Source: Selenomonadales bacterium OttesenSCG-928-I06 | Lineage (GTDB): Bacteria > Bacillota > Negativicutes > Sporomusales > Sporomusaceae | DNA length: 40,484 nucleotides | Direction: 5' to 3' | NCBI GenBank assembly: GCA_030266395.1 | Contig: JAJDHX010000009.1 | Span: 1 to 40,484, forward strand | Made by a program: the position numbers and the translations under genes | The notes under the pieces: generated by a model | Told to the model about the DNA's origin: nothing | Seen by the model: only the letters and a program-made list of their open reading frames with translations | Database searches by the model: none | Shown: positions 7,175 to 14,765 of the stretch, one piece after another | Layout of the letters: every line of letters starts with the position of its first letter | Numbering within the stretch: the stretch's first letter is position 1

Positions 7175-8225
7175 CATTTTGCATAACTACTCGTTTATTT
7201 AACCACCATCTTAAAAATGGAATACCTACAAATAAAATAAATAACATACGAAACAACTGAAAAGATGTCACCATTGCTAAATCTGCATTAATCATCAAAG
7301 CTGTTATTCCCATTTCTGCTATACCGCCTGGAGCTGTACTAATAAACATTGTAACTAAATCTAAGCCATTCATTTTAGTGTATATATAATCTATAAATAA
7401 AAGAATGCATATTACACCTAAAACATTTAAACAATTATAACAAAGTATTTTTCTCCAATTTTTAGATGTAATAAGATCAATTGATTGACCCATGTTTATA
7501 CCAATTGCAACTTGAGCAACTATTGTTATAAGAGAAGGTAATTTAGGTGCATTAAAACCACTTAGTACCAATAAAGCTGTCACTACAATAGGAATTGTAA
7601 GATATCTGGTAGGTATATTTATATTTCTTGTAAAAAAAAGAACTATAACTATAGCCACAGCAAAAATTAATAATTGTGGCAGATCATTTAAAACAAAGGG
7701 ATATGTTTGTTTAACAACAGATTCAAAGCTGTTTGATAATCCATATAAAACTAAAAACGGAATAAATGATACTGTAACCAATACTCGAACAGTTTGCATC
7801 AAAATAACAGTAGATGCATCTGCTTCTTTTACTTCTTCACTTATAACTGCCATCTGAGATAAACCACCAGGAATACTACCAATTAAACTTGTTGCCAAAT
7901 TAATATTGGTAATTTTTTTTACTAATATTCCTCCTAACAAGGAAAGACCTAAAGTAATTAAAGTCATTACAAAAATTAAATCTATATGGCTTAATATGTA
8001 TTTACATGTTTCCATATTAAATGGACTTCCCATTACATAACCAAAAAACAACATACCTATATGTCGAAATTTAACTTTCCAATATACCTTTTTTTTGAAA
8101 TAGGCTTCTAAAATAACCACAGTCACAAGTGGTCCTAACATCCATGGCAAAGGCAAATTAGCAATACTAAACAGCCAGCCAACAAGACATGCCACACAAA
8201 ATATTTTTAAATAGTTAATAATCAT
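7158..8225 (-). CDS. AbrB-family (putative ammonia monooxygenase-type) integral membrane protein
   Basis: A 355-residue, very hydrophobic protein with about ten predicted membrane segments. It has the internal duplication typical of the PF05145 AbrB family: NLPLPWMLGPLV near the N-terminus, SLIGSIPGGLSQMAVISEEV in the middle and FISTAPGGIAEMGITALMI near the C-terminus. The PGG(L/I) motif occurs twice, once per half. Despite the database name it has no similarity to real ammonia monooxygenase; a transport role is usually suspected but unproven. It should not be confused with the AbrB DNA-binding regulator. ATG at 8225 is chosen because AGGTG lies 6 nt before it. The gene is monocistronic. A dyad at 8263-8284 lies in its promoter region. 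Confidence 0.85.
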   Translation of the reverse strand: MIINYLKIFCVACLVGWLFSIANLPLPWMLGPLVTVVILEAYFKKKVYWKVKFRHIGMLFFGYVMGSPFNMETCKYILSHIDLIFVMTLITLGLSLLGGILVKKITNINLATSLIGSIPGGLSQMAVISEEVKEADASTVILMQTVRVLVTVSFIPFLVLYGLSNSFESVVKQTYPFVLNDLPQLLIFAVAIVIVLFFTRNINIPTRYLTIPIVVTALLVLSGFNAPKLPSLITIVAQVAIGINMGQSIDLITSKNWRKILCYNCLNVLGVICILLFIDYIYTKMNGLDLVTMFISTAPGGIAEMGITALMINADLAMVTSFQLFRMLFILFVGIPFLRWWLNKRVVMQNETDTF

Positions 8226-8540
8226 AAAAATCACCTATTAAAATTTTCTAATTATTAAAAAAATTCTAATAATAGTATTAGAATAAAAAATTTTCTCTTA
8301 AGCTAGAGTAAAATAAAAGATTACTATTTCACTTGATATTTACATGCTTATTATAAACAGTATTGTATAACAACTATGTTTAGGTTATTAATAATATGAC
8401 TTTGTTTATATGAAATATCAAAAAATCTTTTGTGTTACAAGCAGAAACATTTTTAAATAAACTCCAAAAAATATATCCTATATTTTACATATTACTATAA
8501 AAAGACGTTTTAGTATAATAATTTTTATTTTAAACACAAA
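8226..8540. other. AT-rich intergenic stretch with a small dyad
   Basis: No gene with a ribosome site is seen here. A 9-bp inverted repeat, ATTCTAATA (8263-8271) with TATTAGAAT (8276-8284), lies 38 bp before the AbrB-type gene and could be an operator. The rest is AT-rich without clear promoters or repeats. Confidence 0.4.
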
Positions 8541-8570
8541 AAAACAGGTAAAAATATTTTTACCTGTTTT
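8541..8570 (-). terminator. Intrinsic terminator of the autotransporter gene
   Basis: A perfect 30-bp palindrome: AAAACAGGTAAAAAT (8541-8555) with its complement at 8556-8570. On the minus strand a T7 run follows, about 80 bp after the stop codon of the autotransporter. Confidence 0.8.
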
Positions 8571-8647
8571 CTTTTATTAATAATTGAGATAGGGGAGTCA
8601 AAAAACTTTTATAGTTTATAGCCCATCTTTTACTGTGTTACATTTTA

Positions 8648-11281
8648 TTAAAATTGCTTGCGGAACCCTAAAGTAACTTGCCACTGTTTGTCAATTTCGC
8701 CACCAAAACTGCGTTCCACATCTAAATAGAGAGATTTATCTTCACTCATATTTATATTAGTACCAAGACCTATTTCACACCATGTGCCACTGAAATCTTT
8801 CGGAAAACTAATTCCTGAACCGCCAGAACCAATCTCTACACTGCCAGCTCCTCCAAATTCATGCAACACAGATGCTTTAACATAAGCATTTCCCTTACCA
8901 TTACTAAATTCTTTGCCGCCCAAAACACCCAAGCGAGCAATAGCACTGTTAATACCATTATTGTTTATTCTGATGCTATCATTTAGTTTATAATCATAAC
9001 CTTTAATACGTCCTATAGTTAACTGGGCCTGAGGCTCATAGAAATAACCGTCATTTCTATCATAACGTTTATTATATTCCATGCTCAAACTAATAGCTTT
9101 AGTATCATAATCTCCTTTAAGCTTTTCATCTCCTGCATACAAATCTAACTGCCCGTCAACATTGCCTACTTTGAAAATAACATCAAAATTTTCATTCTCC
9201 ATACCTTTTTTAGTAGCATAAAAAGCTAAAGATGCTATTTCATTTTTTCCACTGCCAAGATTGTAATTATTTTTGCCTTTGTTGTACTCAAAAGCTCCAC
9301 CCCAGAACCATTCTTTAACAGTGTCGCCATTTTTGTTACCTTTATCATAACCTACTTGATAAGTCTGATAATTGCTGGAAAACAAATCTCCTTTTAATTT
9401 ACCGCGAAGAGCGCGTGCCCAAATACCTTCTTCAGCATTTTTATAACGCAAATCTCCAAGACGTTTTCTTAAAGTGTCATTGTTAGTCCAAGCTCCATAA
9501 AGAGCATCATAATCACCAGTAATAACTTCAGTCTTTTCATTTGGCACAATCTCTGTCTTATAAATAATCCAGTTTGTAGAACCTTCTTTTAATATCTTGT
9601 CAATTTCTGCGATATCATCGTTATAATTTTTTTGTCTGTCAGCAGTCCAATAACTAGGATCATCTGAAAAATCAACATCAACTTCATATAGTTTTCCATT
9701 ATAAATTGCATTATTTGCTACATCGTCAAAATAATAAACCACACCAGCCTGATCATCATATTCATATGCATTGCCAGCTTCAGTATCATTTGAAGTTCTG
9801 TAAGGTGCATTTGTAACATAGCACTTATAGTCAAATAAATACTTGCCATAAATATTCATCGAATCTGCAAAAACCAGATCCTTAGAGCCAGCACCTACAG
9901 TAGCAAAACGTAATGGGTCTTCTCTGCTGACATTCACTAAATTGTCAACAGGATAAGATTCTAATAAATAATTGCCGCTTTCTATATCAGAGGCTTTACT
10001 GTAGTTGCCTATATAAATCATGTCACTACTAGCTCTGTCAGTAGAATTAAGGTCTAATTGAAAAATACCTTCTTTACCACTCAAAGTACCAATATAAACA
10101 TAATCATGCTTATATGAAGCAATATCTGGATAAACAGAACTATCAGCGCCATAAGAATCTTGACTTAAAAAACCATATTCAATCCATTTATTTTTTAAAT
10201 ACTCATCATACATATTGACAATACCGCCATCAGTAAGAGTAAGTTTTTTAATTCCTTTACCTTTATAATCATTTTTAGGATCACCAAAATAACCCCATTC
10301 ACCGCCATTAGAAACAGTAATAGTTCCTGTATTCCAGCCTCTCAAGGTTAAAGATCCAGCACCGCCGCGATCAGTCAAGAAATCTCCATACCAAAAAGAA
10401 TCATCTCCTGAAAAATTAGCAGTTACATTTCCCATAAATACATTAATTGATCCTACTACCTGAGTAATAGGGGAATTAATTATTACTGAAGGGCTTGCTG
10501 CAAACACAAACGACGCATGCCACTTTTTAGCTGAAACAGCATCAGGTTTGTTACTAATAGAAATAATTGTAGTCTTATTACCATTAAAAACTATATGACC
10601 AATTTTGTCTGTATCGCCAGTTGAATAAGTACCCTCTGTTCTGGCATAAACACCGTTGGCACCAGAACCAGATTTATCAATAATCCTGTTATAAACATAA
10701 GCATCATCATTAAAAGTTATTTTACCGCCTCTGGCAGCAACCATAGTAATAGATCCCGTACCAGTTGATTTTGTAATTTGCTCTAAATGAACCTTCCCAT
10801 TTAATGTAACCTTACTGCCAATATAAGATTGAAACTCTTCGGCAATCCATGTAGTTCCTTGTGAGAAGTCATTAACGATTTTCAAGTCACCATTAAAGGT
10901 AGTATCAGAATTTTGACCAAAATGGTGATAAGTACCAGAACCTGATACACCATGCAATAAAATATCCAAGTTGCCATTAACTACAACAGTATTTCCAGTA
11001 CCTACAGAAAACAAAAACGAACTGCCGTCATTGTTTAAATATAAAGTTTCAGAACCGTCACCAATATTATAAGTAGCATCACTGCTAGTTTCTACTACAT
11101 ACATCCCATTAAAAGAAAGTCTATTTGTTTCTGAATTATCTGCTGGCACTATAAATGGTGCCGTTGGATCCAAAATTTGTGTTGCTTGTACCATACTTGG
11201 TGCCAATATGGGCAATGATAAAATTGCTCCAACCAACAATTTCGATAAAATCTTTTCTTTTTCGCTCCTTAAAATTCCCAT
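8648..11281 (-). CDS. Type V autotransporter with beta-helical passenger and C-terminal beta-barrel
   Basis: An 877-residue outer-membrane protein. Residues 1-33 look like a Sec signal peptide: charged start, hydrophobic LLVGAILSLPILAP, probable cleavage after SMVQA. Residues about 40-540 are the passenger, rich in short strand-forming repeats with Gly, Asn, Thr and Ser (for example GNTVVVNGNLDIL, NTGTITVSNGGEWGYFG), suggesting a right-handed beta-helix. Residues about 615-877 form the translocator: alternating strands of aromatic and small residues ending in WQVTLGFRKQF with a terminal Phe, as BAM substrates require. The passenger is thought to cross the outer membrane and stay on the surface or be released. 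No catalytic motif is recognised, so adhesin or surface structure is likely. AAGGAG precedes the ATG at 11281. It is monocistronic. This gene is the best evidence that the cell has an outer membrane. Confidence 0.9.
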   Translation of the reverse strand: MGILRSEKEKILSKLLVGAILSLPILAPSMVQATQILDPTAPFIVPADNSETNRLSFNGMYVVETSSDATYNIGDGSETLYLNNDGSSFLFSVGTGNTVVVNGNLDILLHGVSGSGTYHHFGQNSDTTFNGDLKIVNDFSQGTTWIAEEFQSYIGSKVTLNGKVHLEQITKSTGTGSITMVAARGGKITFNDDAYVYNRIIDKSGSGANGVYARTEGTYSTGDTDKIGHIVFNGNKTTIISISNKPDAVSAKKWHASFVFAASPSVIINSPITQVVGSINVFMGNVTANFSGDDSFWYGDFLTDRGGAGSLTLRGWNTGTITVSNGGEWGYFGDPKNDYKGKGIKKLTLTDGGIVNMYDEYLKNKWIEYGFLSQDSYGADSSVYPDIASYKHDYVYIGTLSGKEGIFQLDLNSTDRASSDMIYIGNYSKASDIESGNYLLESYPVDNLVNVSREDPLRFATVGAGSKDLVFADSMNIYGKYLFDYKCYVTNAPYRTSNDTEAGNAYEYDDQAGVVYYFDDVANNAIYNGKLYEVDVDFSDDPSYWTADRQKNYNDDIAEIDKILKEGSTNWIIYKTEIVPNEKTEVITGDYDALYGAWTNNDTLRKRLGDLRYKNAEEGIWARALRGKLKGDLFSSNYQTYQVGYDKGNKNGDTVKEWFWGGAFEYNKGKNNYNLGSGKNEIASLAFYATKKGMENENFDVIFKVGNVDGQLDLYAGDEKLKGDYDTKAISLSMEYNKRYDRNDGYFYEPQAQLTIGRIKGYDYKLNDSIRINNNGINSAIARLGVLGGKEFSNGKGNAYVKASVLHEFGGAGSVEIGSGGSGISFPKDFSGTWCEIGLGTNINMSEDKSLYLDVERSFGGEIDKQWQVTLGFRKQF

Positions 11282-11293
11282 TTTTCGCTCCTT
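11258..11293 (-). repeat. 13-bp direct repeat duplicating the autotransporter ribosome site
   Basis: AAGGAGCGAAAAA (minus strand) occurs at 11281-11293, where it is the ribosome site, and again at 11258-11270 inside codons 5-8. The two copies are 23 bp apart. No start codon with good spacing follows the inner copy, so it may be a relic of a small duplication. Confidence 0.5.
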
Positions 11294-11325
11294 TTTGATA
11301 AAAAAATATATTATTCCCCAAAATT

Positions 11326-11354
11326 AATTTATAACTTTTCCTATTAAATGTCAA
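11326..11354 (-). promoter_or_regulatory. Candidate promoter of the autotransporter gene
   Basis: On the minus strand, TTGACA (11349-11354) and TAAATT (11326-11331) are 17 bp apart, 45 bp before the ATG. The -35 box is perfect and the -10 box is moderate. Confidence 0.5.
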
Positions 11355-11593
11355 TACTTTTATTTATGCAAAACCTGCCATCTTAGAAAACTCAATATTT
11401 AATTGATTTTTTTCTTCTTATAAACTAATTACAATCATTTCAACTTTTTTGTAATTTTTTAACATATCAGCAAAATCATAGTTATGTAGACAGAAAATAT
11501 TAATTATAAAAATGCTTTATTTAATTTTAATACTCAGTACATATTCTAACAGGTTTAAAACGCACGAGAAATGTGCAGATGCAAGATAAAAAA
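11355..11593. other. Intergenic stretch without recognised genes
   Basis: AT-rich sequence between the autotransporter promoter and the tmRNA terminator. I see no ORF with a ribosome site, no tRNA and no strong repeat in it. Confidence 0.5.
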
Positions 11594-11640
11594 AATGCAA
11601 GGTCAGTTACGTACGTTTAGTACGTGCCTGACCTTGCATT
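11594..11640 (-). terminator. Intrinsic terminator of the tmRNA gene
   Basis: AATGCAAGGTCAG (11594-11606) pairs with CTGACCTTGCATT (11628-11640), and an inner ACGTAC/GTACGT stem extends it. On the minus strand a T8 run follows. It lies 20 bp after the CCA end of tmRNA. Confidence 0.85.
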
Positions 11641-11659
11641 TTCAACACAACAAAAATAA

Positions 11660-12005
11660 TGGTGGAGGCGAGGGGAGTCGAACCCCTGTCCAAAAGCATT
11701 ACTGCCTAAGCTTCTCCGAGCGCATTCTGTAATTTAAAATTCGCTATCATATCGCCTACAGAAAGGCTATAATCAAGCTATCTTGATAAAATTCCCTTTA
11801 AACTCCTCAAGACAAAAGTTTAAAAGTATCCTGCTAAGTGACGCCCTTATCCTACCGCAGGATTATAGAAAAAGGACGTTAGCATTAAGCTGCTAAAGCG
11901 TATTCTTTGTTTGCGTTTAATTTAAAGTTCACCGTATTACAGGCAGATGAAACCCTGGCTCGCTACCTAGACCATAACCGCCCCTGTCGAAACCAATACG
12001 CCCCC
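11660..12005 (-). ncRNA. ssrA: Transfer-messenger RNA (tmRNA)
   Basis: A one-piece tmRNA of about 346 nt that rescues stalled ribosomes and tags the unfinished protein for proteolysis. The 5' end GGGGGCG (12005-11999), followed by TATTGGTTTCGACAGGGG, pairs with CGCCTCC before the terminal ACCA at 11660. The T-loop GTTCGACTCCCC near the 3' end completes the tRNA-like domain. The tag reading frame is at 11914-11885: GCA start, peptide ANKEYALAA, TAA stop. The C-terminal ALAA is the usual ClpXP-type degradation signal. The 5' end is probably made by RNase P from a slightly longer transcript. A strong terminator follows. SmpB, its protein partner, is not in this window. Confidence 0.96.
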
Positions 12006-12151
12006 GTATAAAAGTTTCTTTCATTAATATACTATAATACAAACAAAGATTTAACTTCATTAAGAAAGTTTTTATATTATATCACAAAAATTATTGACAA
12101 TCCACTTATAAAATTAGACAATATTTTTAGTAGCATAATATCTCTCAATTG

Positions 12152-12191
12152 TTGACAAATAATATTGCTATAGCTATAATAGATTAGTACC
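12152..12191 (+). promoter_or_regulatory. Strong sigma-A promoter of yceD-rpmF with a FapR-like half-site
   Basis: Perfect TTGACA (12152-12157) and TATAAT (12175-12180) boxes are 17 bp apart. Just downstream, TTAGTACC (12184-12191) equals one half of the FapR palindrome found at 13072-13094. The second half is absent, since the sequence runs straight into the GAGGAGG ribosome site. The promoter call is firm; FapR binding here is only a possibility. Confidence 0.8.
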
Positions 12192-12204
12192 GAGGAGGAA
12201 AATC

Positions 12205-12720
12205 ATGAAAATTAATATTAAAAAAGCAAGACAAATGATTACGCCTTCTGAAGAATTCTCTATCATTGGAAATAACTTTTCTCTTGATAAAAAAGAGTTT
12301 CCTGATATTTTAAATGTAGAAAAATTAACTATTAATGGACTAATAGAAAACAAAGGTTTTTTTATAAAAGTAACAGGTGTTATTGATATTTCTTTAAATT
12401 CAGCTTGTTCTAGGTGCTTAAAAGAAACAAACATTAACCTAAACATACCTTTTACTGAAGAATATCATGATATCCAGTCCAAAGAAGATTTATCTAAAGA
12501 AAGCAATGAAGAATTCAAATATTACATAGGTAATGAAATCGACTTAGAACCTTTAATAACAGAACTTTTAGTCTTGGAATTACCACTGAATCAATTATGC
12601 AATGAAAATTGTCTAGGTCTTTGTTATAAATGCGGTCAGAATTTAAACAAAAAAGATTGTGGCTGCAATAGAGAGCAAATCGATATTAGACTTTTGGAAT
12701 TAGAAAAGTTTCTTAAATAA
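12205..12720 (+). CDS. YceD/DUF177 family protein, upstream partner of rpmF
   Basis: A 171-residue member of the DUF177 family, which nearly always precedes rpmF. In some bacteria YceD is linked to 23S rRNA metabolism and ribosome assembly; the biochemical role is not settled. The family features are present: ACSRCLKET (a Cys pair near residues 70-75), an acidic middle, then ELPLNQLCNENCLGLCYKCGQNLN and KDCGC, a Cys cluster that probably binds zinc. GAGGAGG lies 7 nt before the ATG. It is cotranscribed with rpmF, which starts 42 bp after its stop, and is driven by a consensus promoter. Confidence 0.88.
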   Translation: MKINIKKARQMITPSEEFSIIGNNFSLDKKEFPDILNVEKLTINGLIENKGFFIKVTGVIDISLNSACSRCLKETNINLNIPFTEEYHDIQSKEDLSKESNEEFKYYIGNEIDLEPLITELLVLELPLNQLCNENCLGLCYKCGQNLNKKDCGCNREQIDIRLLELEKFLK

Positions 12721-12762
12721 TAACGAAAAAATGATTAAAGCATCTTTAAGGAGGTGTAGAAA

Positions 12763-12945
12763 ATGGCGGTACCTAAACGTAAAATGTCTAAATCACGCCG
12801 TGATAGAAGAAGAGCTAACTGGAAACTTACCGCACCTAATTTATCAGAATGCCCTCAATGTCATGAAAAGAAAATGCCACATAGAGTGTGCCCTGATTGC
12901 GGATTTTATGACGGAAAACAAGTGATCGAAGTTAAAGCAGAATAA
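12763..12945 (+). CDS. rpmF: 50S ribosomal protein L32
   Basis: A 60-residue large-subunit ribosomal protein. It starts with the diagnostic [20 protein letters not shown], followed by a zinc-binding set of two Cys pairs (CPQCHEKK and CPDCGFYDG). This is the zinc-containing form; zinc-free paralogues lack these Cys. AAGGAGGTG precedes the ATG at 12763. It is the second gene of the yceD-rpmF unit, which ends in a strong terminator before fapR. Confidence 0.98.
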   Translation: MAVPKRKMSKSRRDRRRANWKLTAPNLSECPQCHEKKMPHRVCPDCGFYDGKQVIEVKAE

Positions 12946-12953
12946 TAAAAATG

Positions 12954-13014
12954 AAACAAGTAATATATAAGCAATAACCTATCTTTAAACTTATATTTTA
13001 CTTGTTTTTTTTTG
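12954..13014 (+). terminator. Terminator after rpmF
   Basis: An 18-bp stem (12954-12971 with 12990-13007, one mismatch) encloses an 18-nt loop and ends in a T-run reaching 13013. It separates the ribosomal unit from the fapR promoter. Confidence 0.8.
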
Positions 13015-13028
13015 TAGATATTTTTTTC

Positions 13029-13057
13029 TTGCACTTTTTCTATTAACTGGATATAAT
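13029..13057 (+). promoter_or_regulatory. Sigma-A promoter of the fapR-plsX-fab operon
   Basis: TTGCAC (13029-13034) and TATAAT (13052-13057) are 17 bp apart. The predicted transcript start, near 13065, lies just before the FapR palindrome. Confidence 0.75.
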
Positions 13058-13071
13058 ATAGTTTGCAAAGA

Positions 13072-13094
13072 ATTTTAGTACCTGCTACTAAAAT
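13072..13094 (+). promoter_or_regulatory. FapR operator
   Basis: A perfect 9-bp inverted repeat, ATTTTAGTA and TACTAAAAT, separated by CCTGC. The core TTAGTACCTG-TACTAA matches the palindrome known for FapR in Bacillus and Listeria. Its place just after the promoter would let FapR block its own operon until malonyl-CoA releases it. Confidence 0.85.
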
Positions 13095-13124
13095 CAATGT
13101 TGAAGTAGTGTTAAGGTGATTATT

Positions 13125-13685
13125 ATGGAACGAATTAATAAAAAAGCACGCCATGAATTATTAAAAGATAAAATTAATAAATACCCATTTATGACAGATA
13201 AAGATTTAGCTAATAATCTGAATGTAAGTGTGCAAACAGTTCGACTAGATCGCTTTGAACTTAAAATACCTGAAGTAAGACAAAGAATAAAAATTTTGGC
13301 AGAAGAAGCCGAATTTAAAATAAAATCAATTTCTAACGATGATATAGTAGGCGAACTGATCGACATTAAGCTAGGTCAATCTGGAATATCAATGATGACT
13401 ATTACAGATGATATGGTATTTGAAAAAAACAAAATAGCCAAAGGATATTTTATCTATTCTCAGGCTAATTCACTGGCTATAGCTATCATAGATGCTGAAA
13501 TAGCTATAACAGGTGTTGCTAAAATCAAGCACATGATCTCAGTAAAAAAAGGCGAAAATTTAGTTGCAAAAGCAGAAGTTACAAAAGTAAGAGGTAATAA
13601 ATTTTTCATTACTGTTAGAACAACTTCCAACGAAGAAACTGTATTTATAGCCAAATTCATTATTGTATCACTATCTGACCAATAA
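13125..13685 (+). CDS. fapR: Transcription factor FapR, malonyl-CoA-responsive lipid repressor
   Basis: A 186-residue repressor of fatty-acid and phospholipid genes, released from DNA by malonyl-CoA. The N-terminal DeoR-like helix-turn-helix is clear (RHELLKDKINKYPFMTDKDLANNLNVSVQTVRLDR, given here as a known pattern around residues 8-42), with the family phrase LNVSVQTVRLDR. A linker of about 20 residues leads to a hotdog domain (about 65-186) containing the ligand-site region AKGYFIYSQANSLAIAIIDAE. Bacillus FapR is 188 residues. The ATG at 13125 follows AAGGTG; a GTG nine bases upstream has no separate ribosome site. It heads the plsX-fab operon, 20 bp before plsX. Confidence 0.95.
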   Translation: MERINKKARHELLKDKINKYPFMTDKDLANNLNVSVQTVRLDRFELKIPEVRQRIKILAEEAEFKIKSISNDDIVGELIDIKLGQSGISMMTITDDMVFEKNKIAKGYFIYSQANSLAIAIIDAEIAITGVAKIKHMISVKKGENLVAKAEVTKVRGNKFFITVRTTSNEETVFIAKFIIVSLSDQ

Positions 13686-13705
13686 ATTGTAAATGAGGTA
13701 AGCTT

Positions 13706-14731
13706 ATGAAAGTTGCTATTGATGCAATGGGAGGCGACTTTGCACCCCAAGAAAATGTACTGGGTGCTATAGAAGCTTTAAAAGAATACAAAGATAAAAA
13801 TTTAGAAATAATATTAGTTGGTAATAAAGATCAAATTTTAGAATTTCTCCCTCAAGACTATTCAGATACTTTAAACATTAAAATTCATAATACAACCGAA
13901 GTAATAGAAATGGACGATCATCCTGCAGCCGCAGTAAGAGAAAAAAAAGATTCATCTTTAGTAGTAGCTGCAAGACTTGTTAAAGATGGATTGTGTGATT
14001 CCTTTGTTTCTGCTGGCAGTACAGGTGCTGCAGTAGCTGCATCGTTATTAATTTTGGGTAGAATAAAAAATATAGAACGCGCTACAATTGCCACACCTAT
14101 ACCAAATCCTGCTGGAACTACTTTATTGTTAGACTCAGGTGCAAATGTAGATAGCAAACCAAAACATTTACTGCAAAGTGCTATTATGGGTTCTATTTAT
14201 GCAGAACATATCTTAAAAATTTCTAATCCTCGTATAGGATTACTTAATATTGGGGAAGAAGAAAGCAAAGGCAATAAACAAGCTCTGGAAACTTTGCCTT
14301 TATTAAAAAATTTAGATCGTAATAAATTTAATTTCATAGGAAACGTTGAAGGCAGAGATATCACAAATGGTTCTGTAGATGTTGTTGTTTGTGATGGATT
14401 TGTAGGTAATGTAGTTTTAAAATTTGGCGAAGGTCTAGCCTATACTATATTACAAATTTTGAGAGAAGCTTTAGAAACAGGCAGTATATTAACAAAAATT
14501 GCAACATTTTTCTTATTGCCTGCTATGAGATCTCTAAAGAAAAAATTTGATTATGCTGAGTTTGGCGGAGCACCACTACTTGGAGTTAACGGTGGCTGTA
14601 TAATTTGTCATGGTAGTTCTAAAGCTAAAGCTATAAAAAATGCTATCAGGGTAGCAGCCGAATTTAAAGAGAATGACGTTTTAAATAACATTTCCAAAAG
14701 TATTGCAGCTGAAGAGAAAAAAGAAATATAA
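13706..14731 (+). CDS. plsX: Phosphate acyltransferase PlsX
   Basis: A peripheral membrane enzyme that converts acyl-ACP and phosphate to acyl-phosphate, the donor for PlsY in phosphatidic acid synthesis (EC 2.3.1.274). At 341 residues it has normal length. Family phrases are present: MKVAIDAMGGDFAP at the start, SAGSTGAA near 110, LLDSGANVD near 145, LLNIGEEESKGN near 190, VEGRDI and the C-terminal EFGGAPLLGVNGG. GAGGT precedes the ATG at 13706. It lies between fapR and fabH, the standard FapR-controlled arrangement, and links membrane lipid synthesis to fatty-acid supply. Confidence 0.97.
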   Translation: MKVAIDAMGGDFAPQENVLGAIEALKEYKDKNLEIILVGNKDQILEFLPQDYSDTLNIKIHNTTEVIEMDDHPAAAVREKKDSSLVVAARLVKDGLCDSFVSAGSTGAAVAASLLILGRIKNIERATIATPIPNPAGTTLLLDSGANVDSKPKHLLQSAIMGSIYAEHILKISNPRIGLLNIGEEESKGNKQALETLPLLKNLDRNKFNFIGNVEGRDITNGSVDVVVCDGFVGNVVLKFGEGLAYTILQILREALETGSILTKIATFFLLPAMRSLKKKFDYAEFGGAPLLGVNGGCIICHGSSKAKAIKNAIRVAAEFKENDVLNNISKSIAAEEKKEI

Positions 14732-14765
14732 GAGATTCTTTTATAATATATAAGGGGGCAAAATT

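Noticed and set aside
7158-8225. The AbrB-type gene as ammonia monooxygenase or as the AbrB transition-state regulator
   Set aside because: It is a polytopic membrane protein with duplicated PGG motifs. It matches neither the copper enzyme nor the small DNA-binding AbrB.
11136-11354. A minus-strand frame overlapping the autotransporter start
   Set aside because: It runs through the promoter and signal-peptide region in another frame and has no ribosome site.
11660-12005. The CCA-ended sequence taken as a lone tRNA
   Set aside because: The acceptor pairs with GGGGGCG 340 bases away, and a tag frame ending ALAA lies between, which identifies tmRNA.
12731-12925. A 64-codon frame overlapping rpmF
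   Set aside because: It is out of frame with L32, which has a perfect ribosome site and a full family match in the same place.
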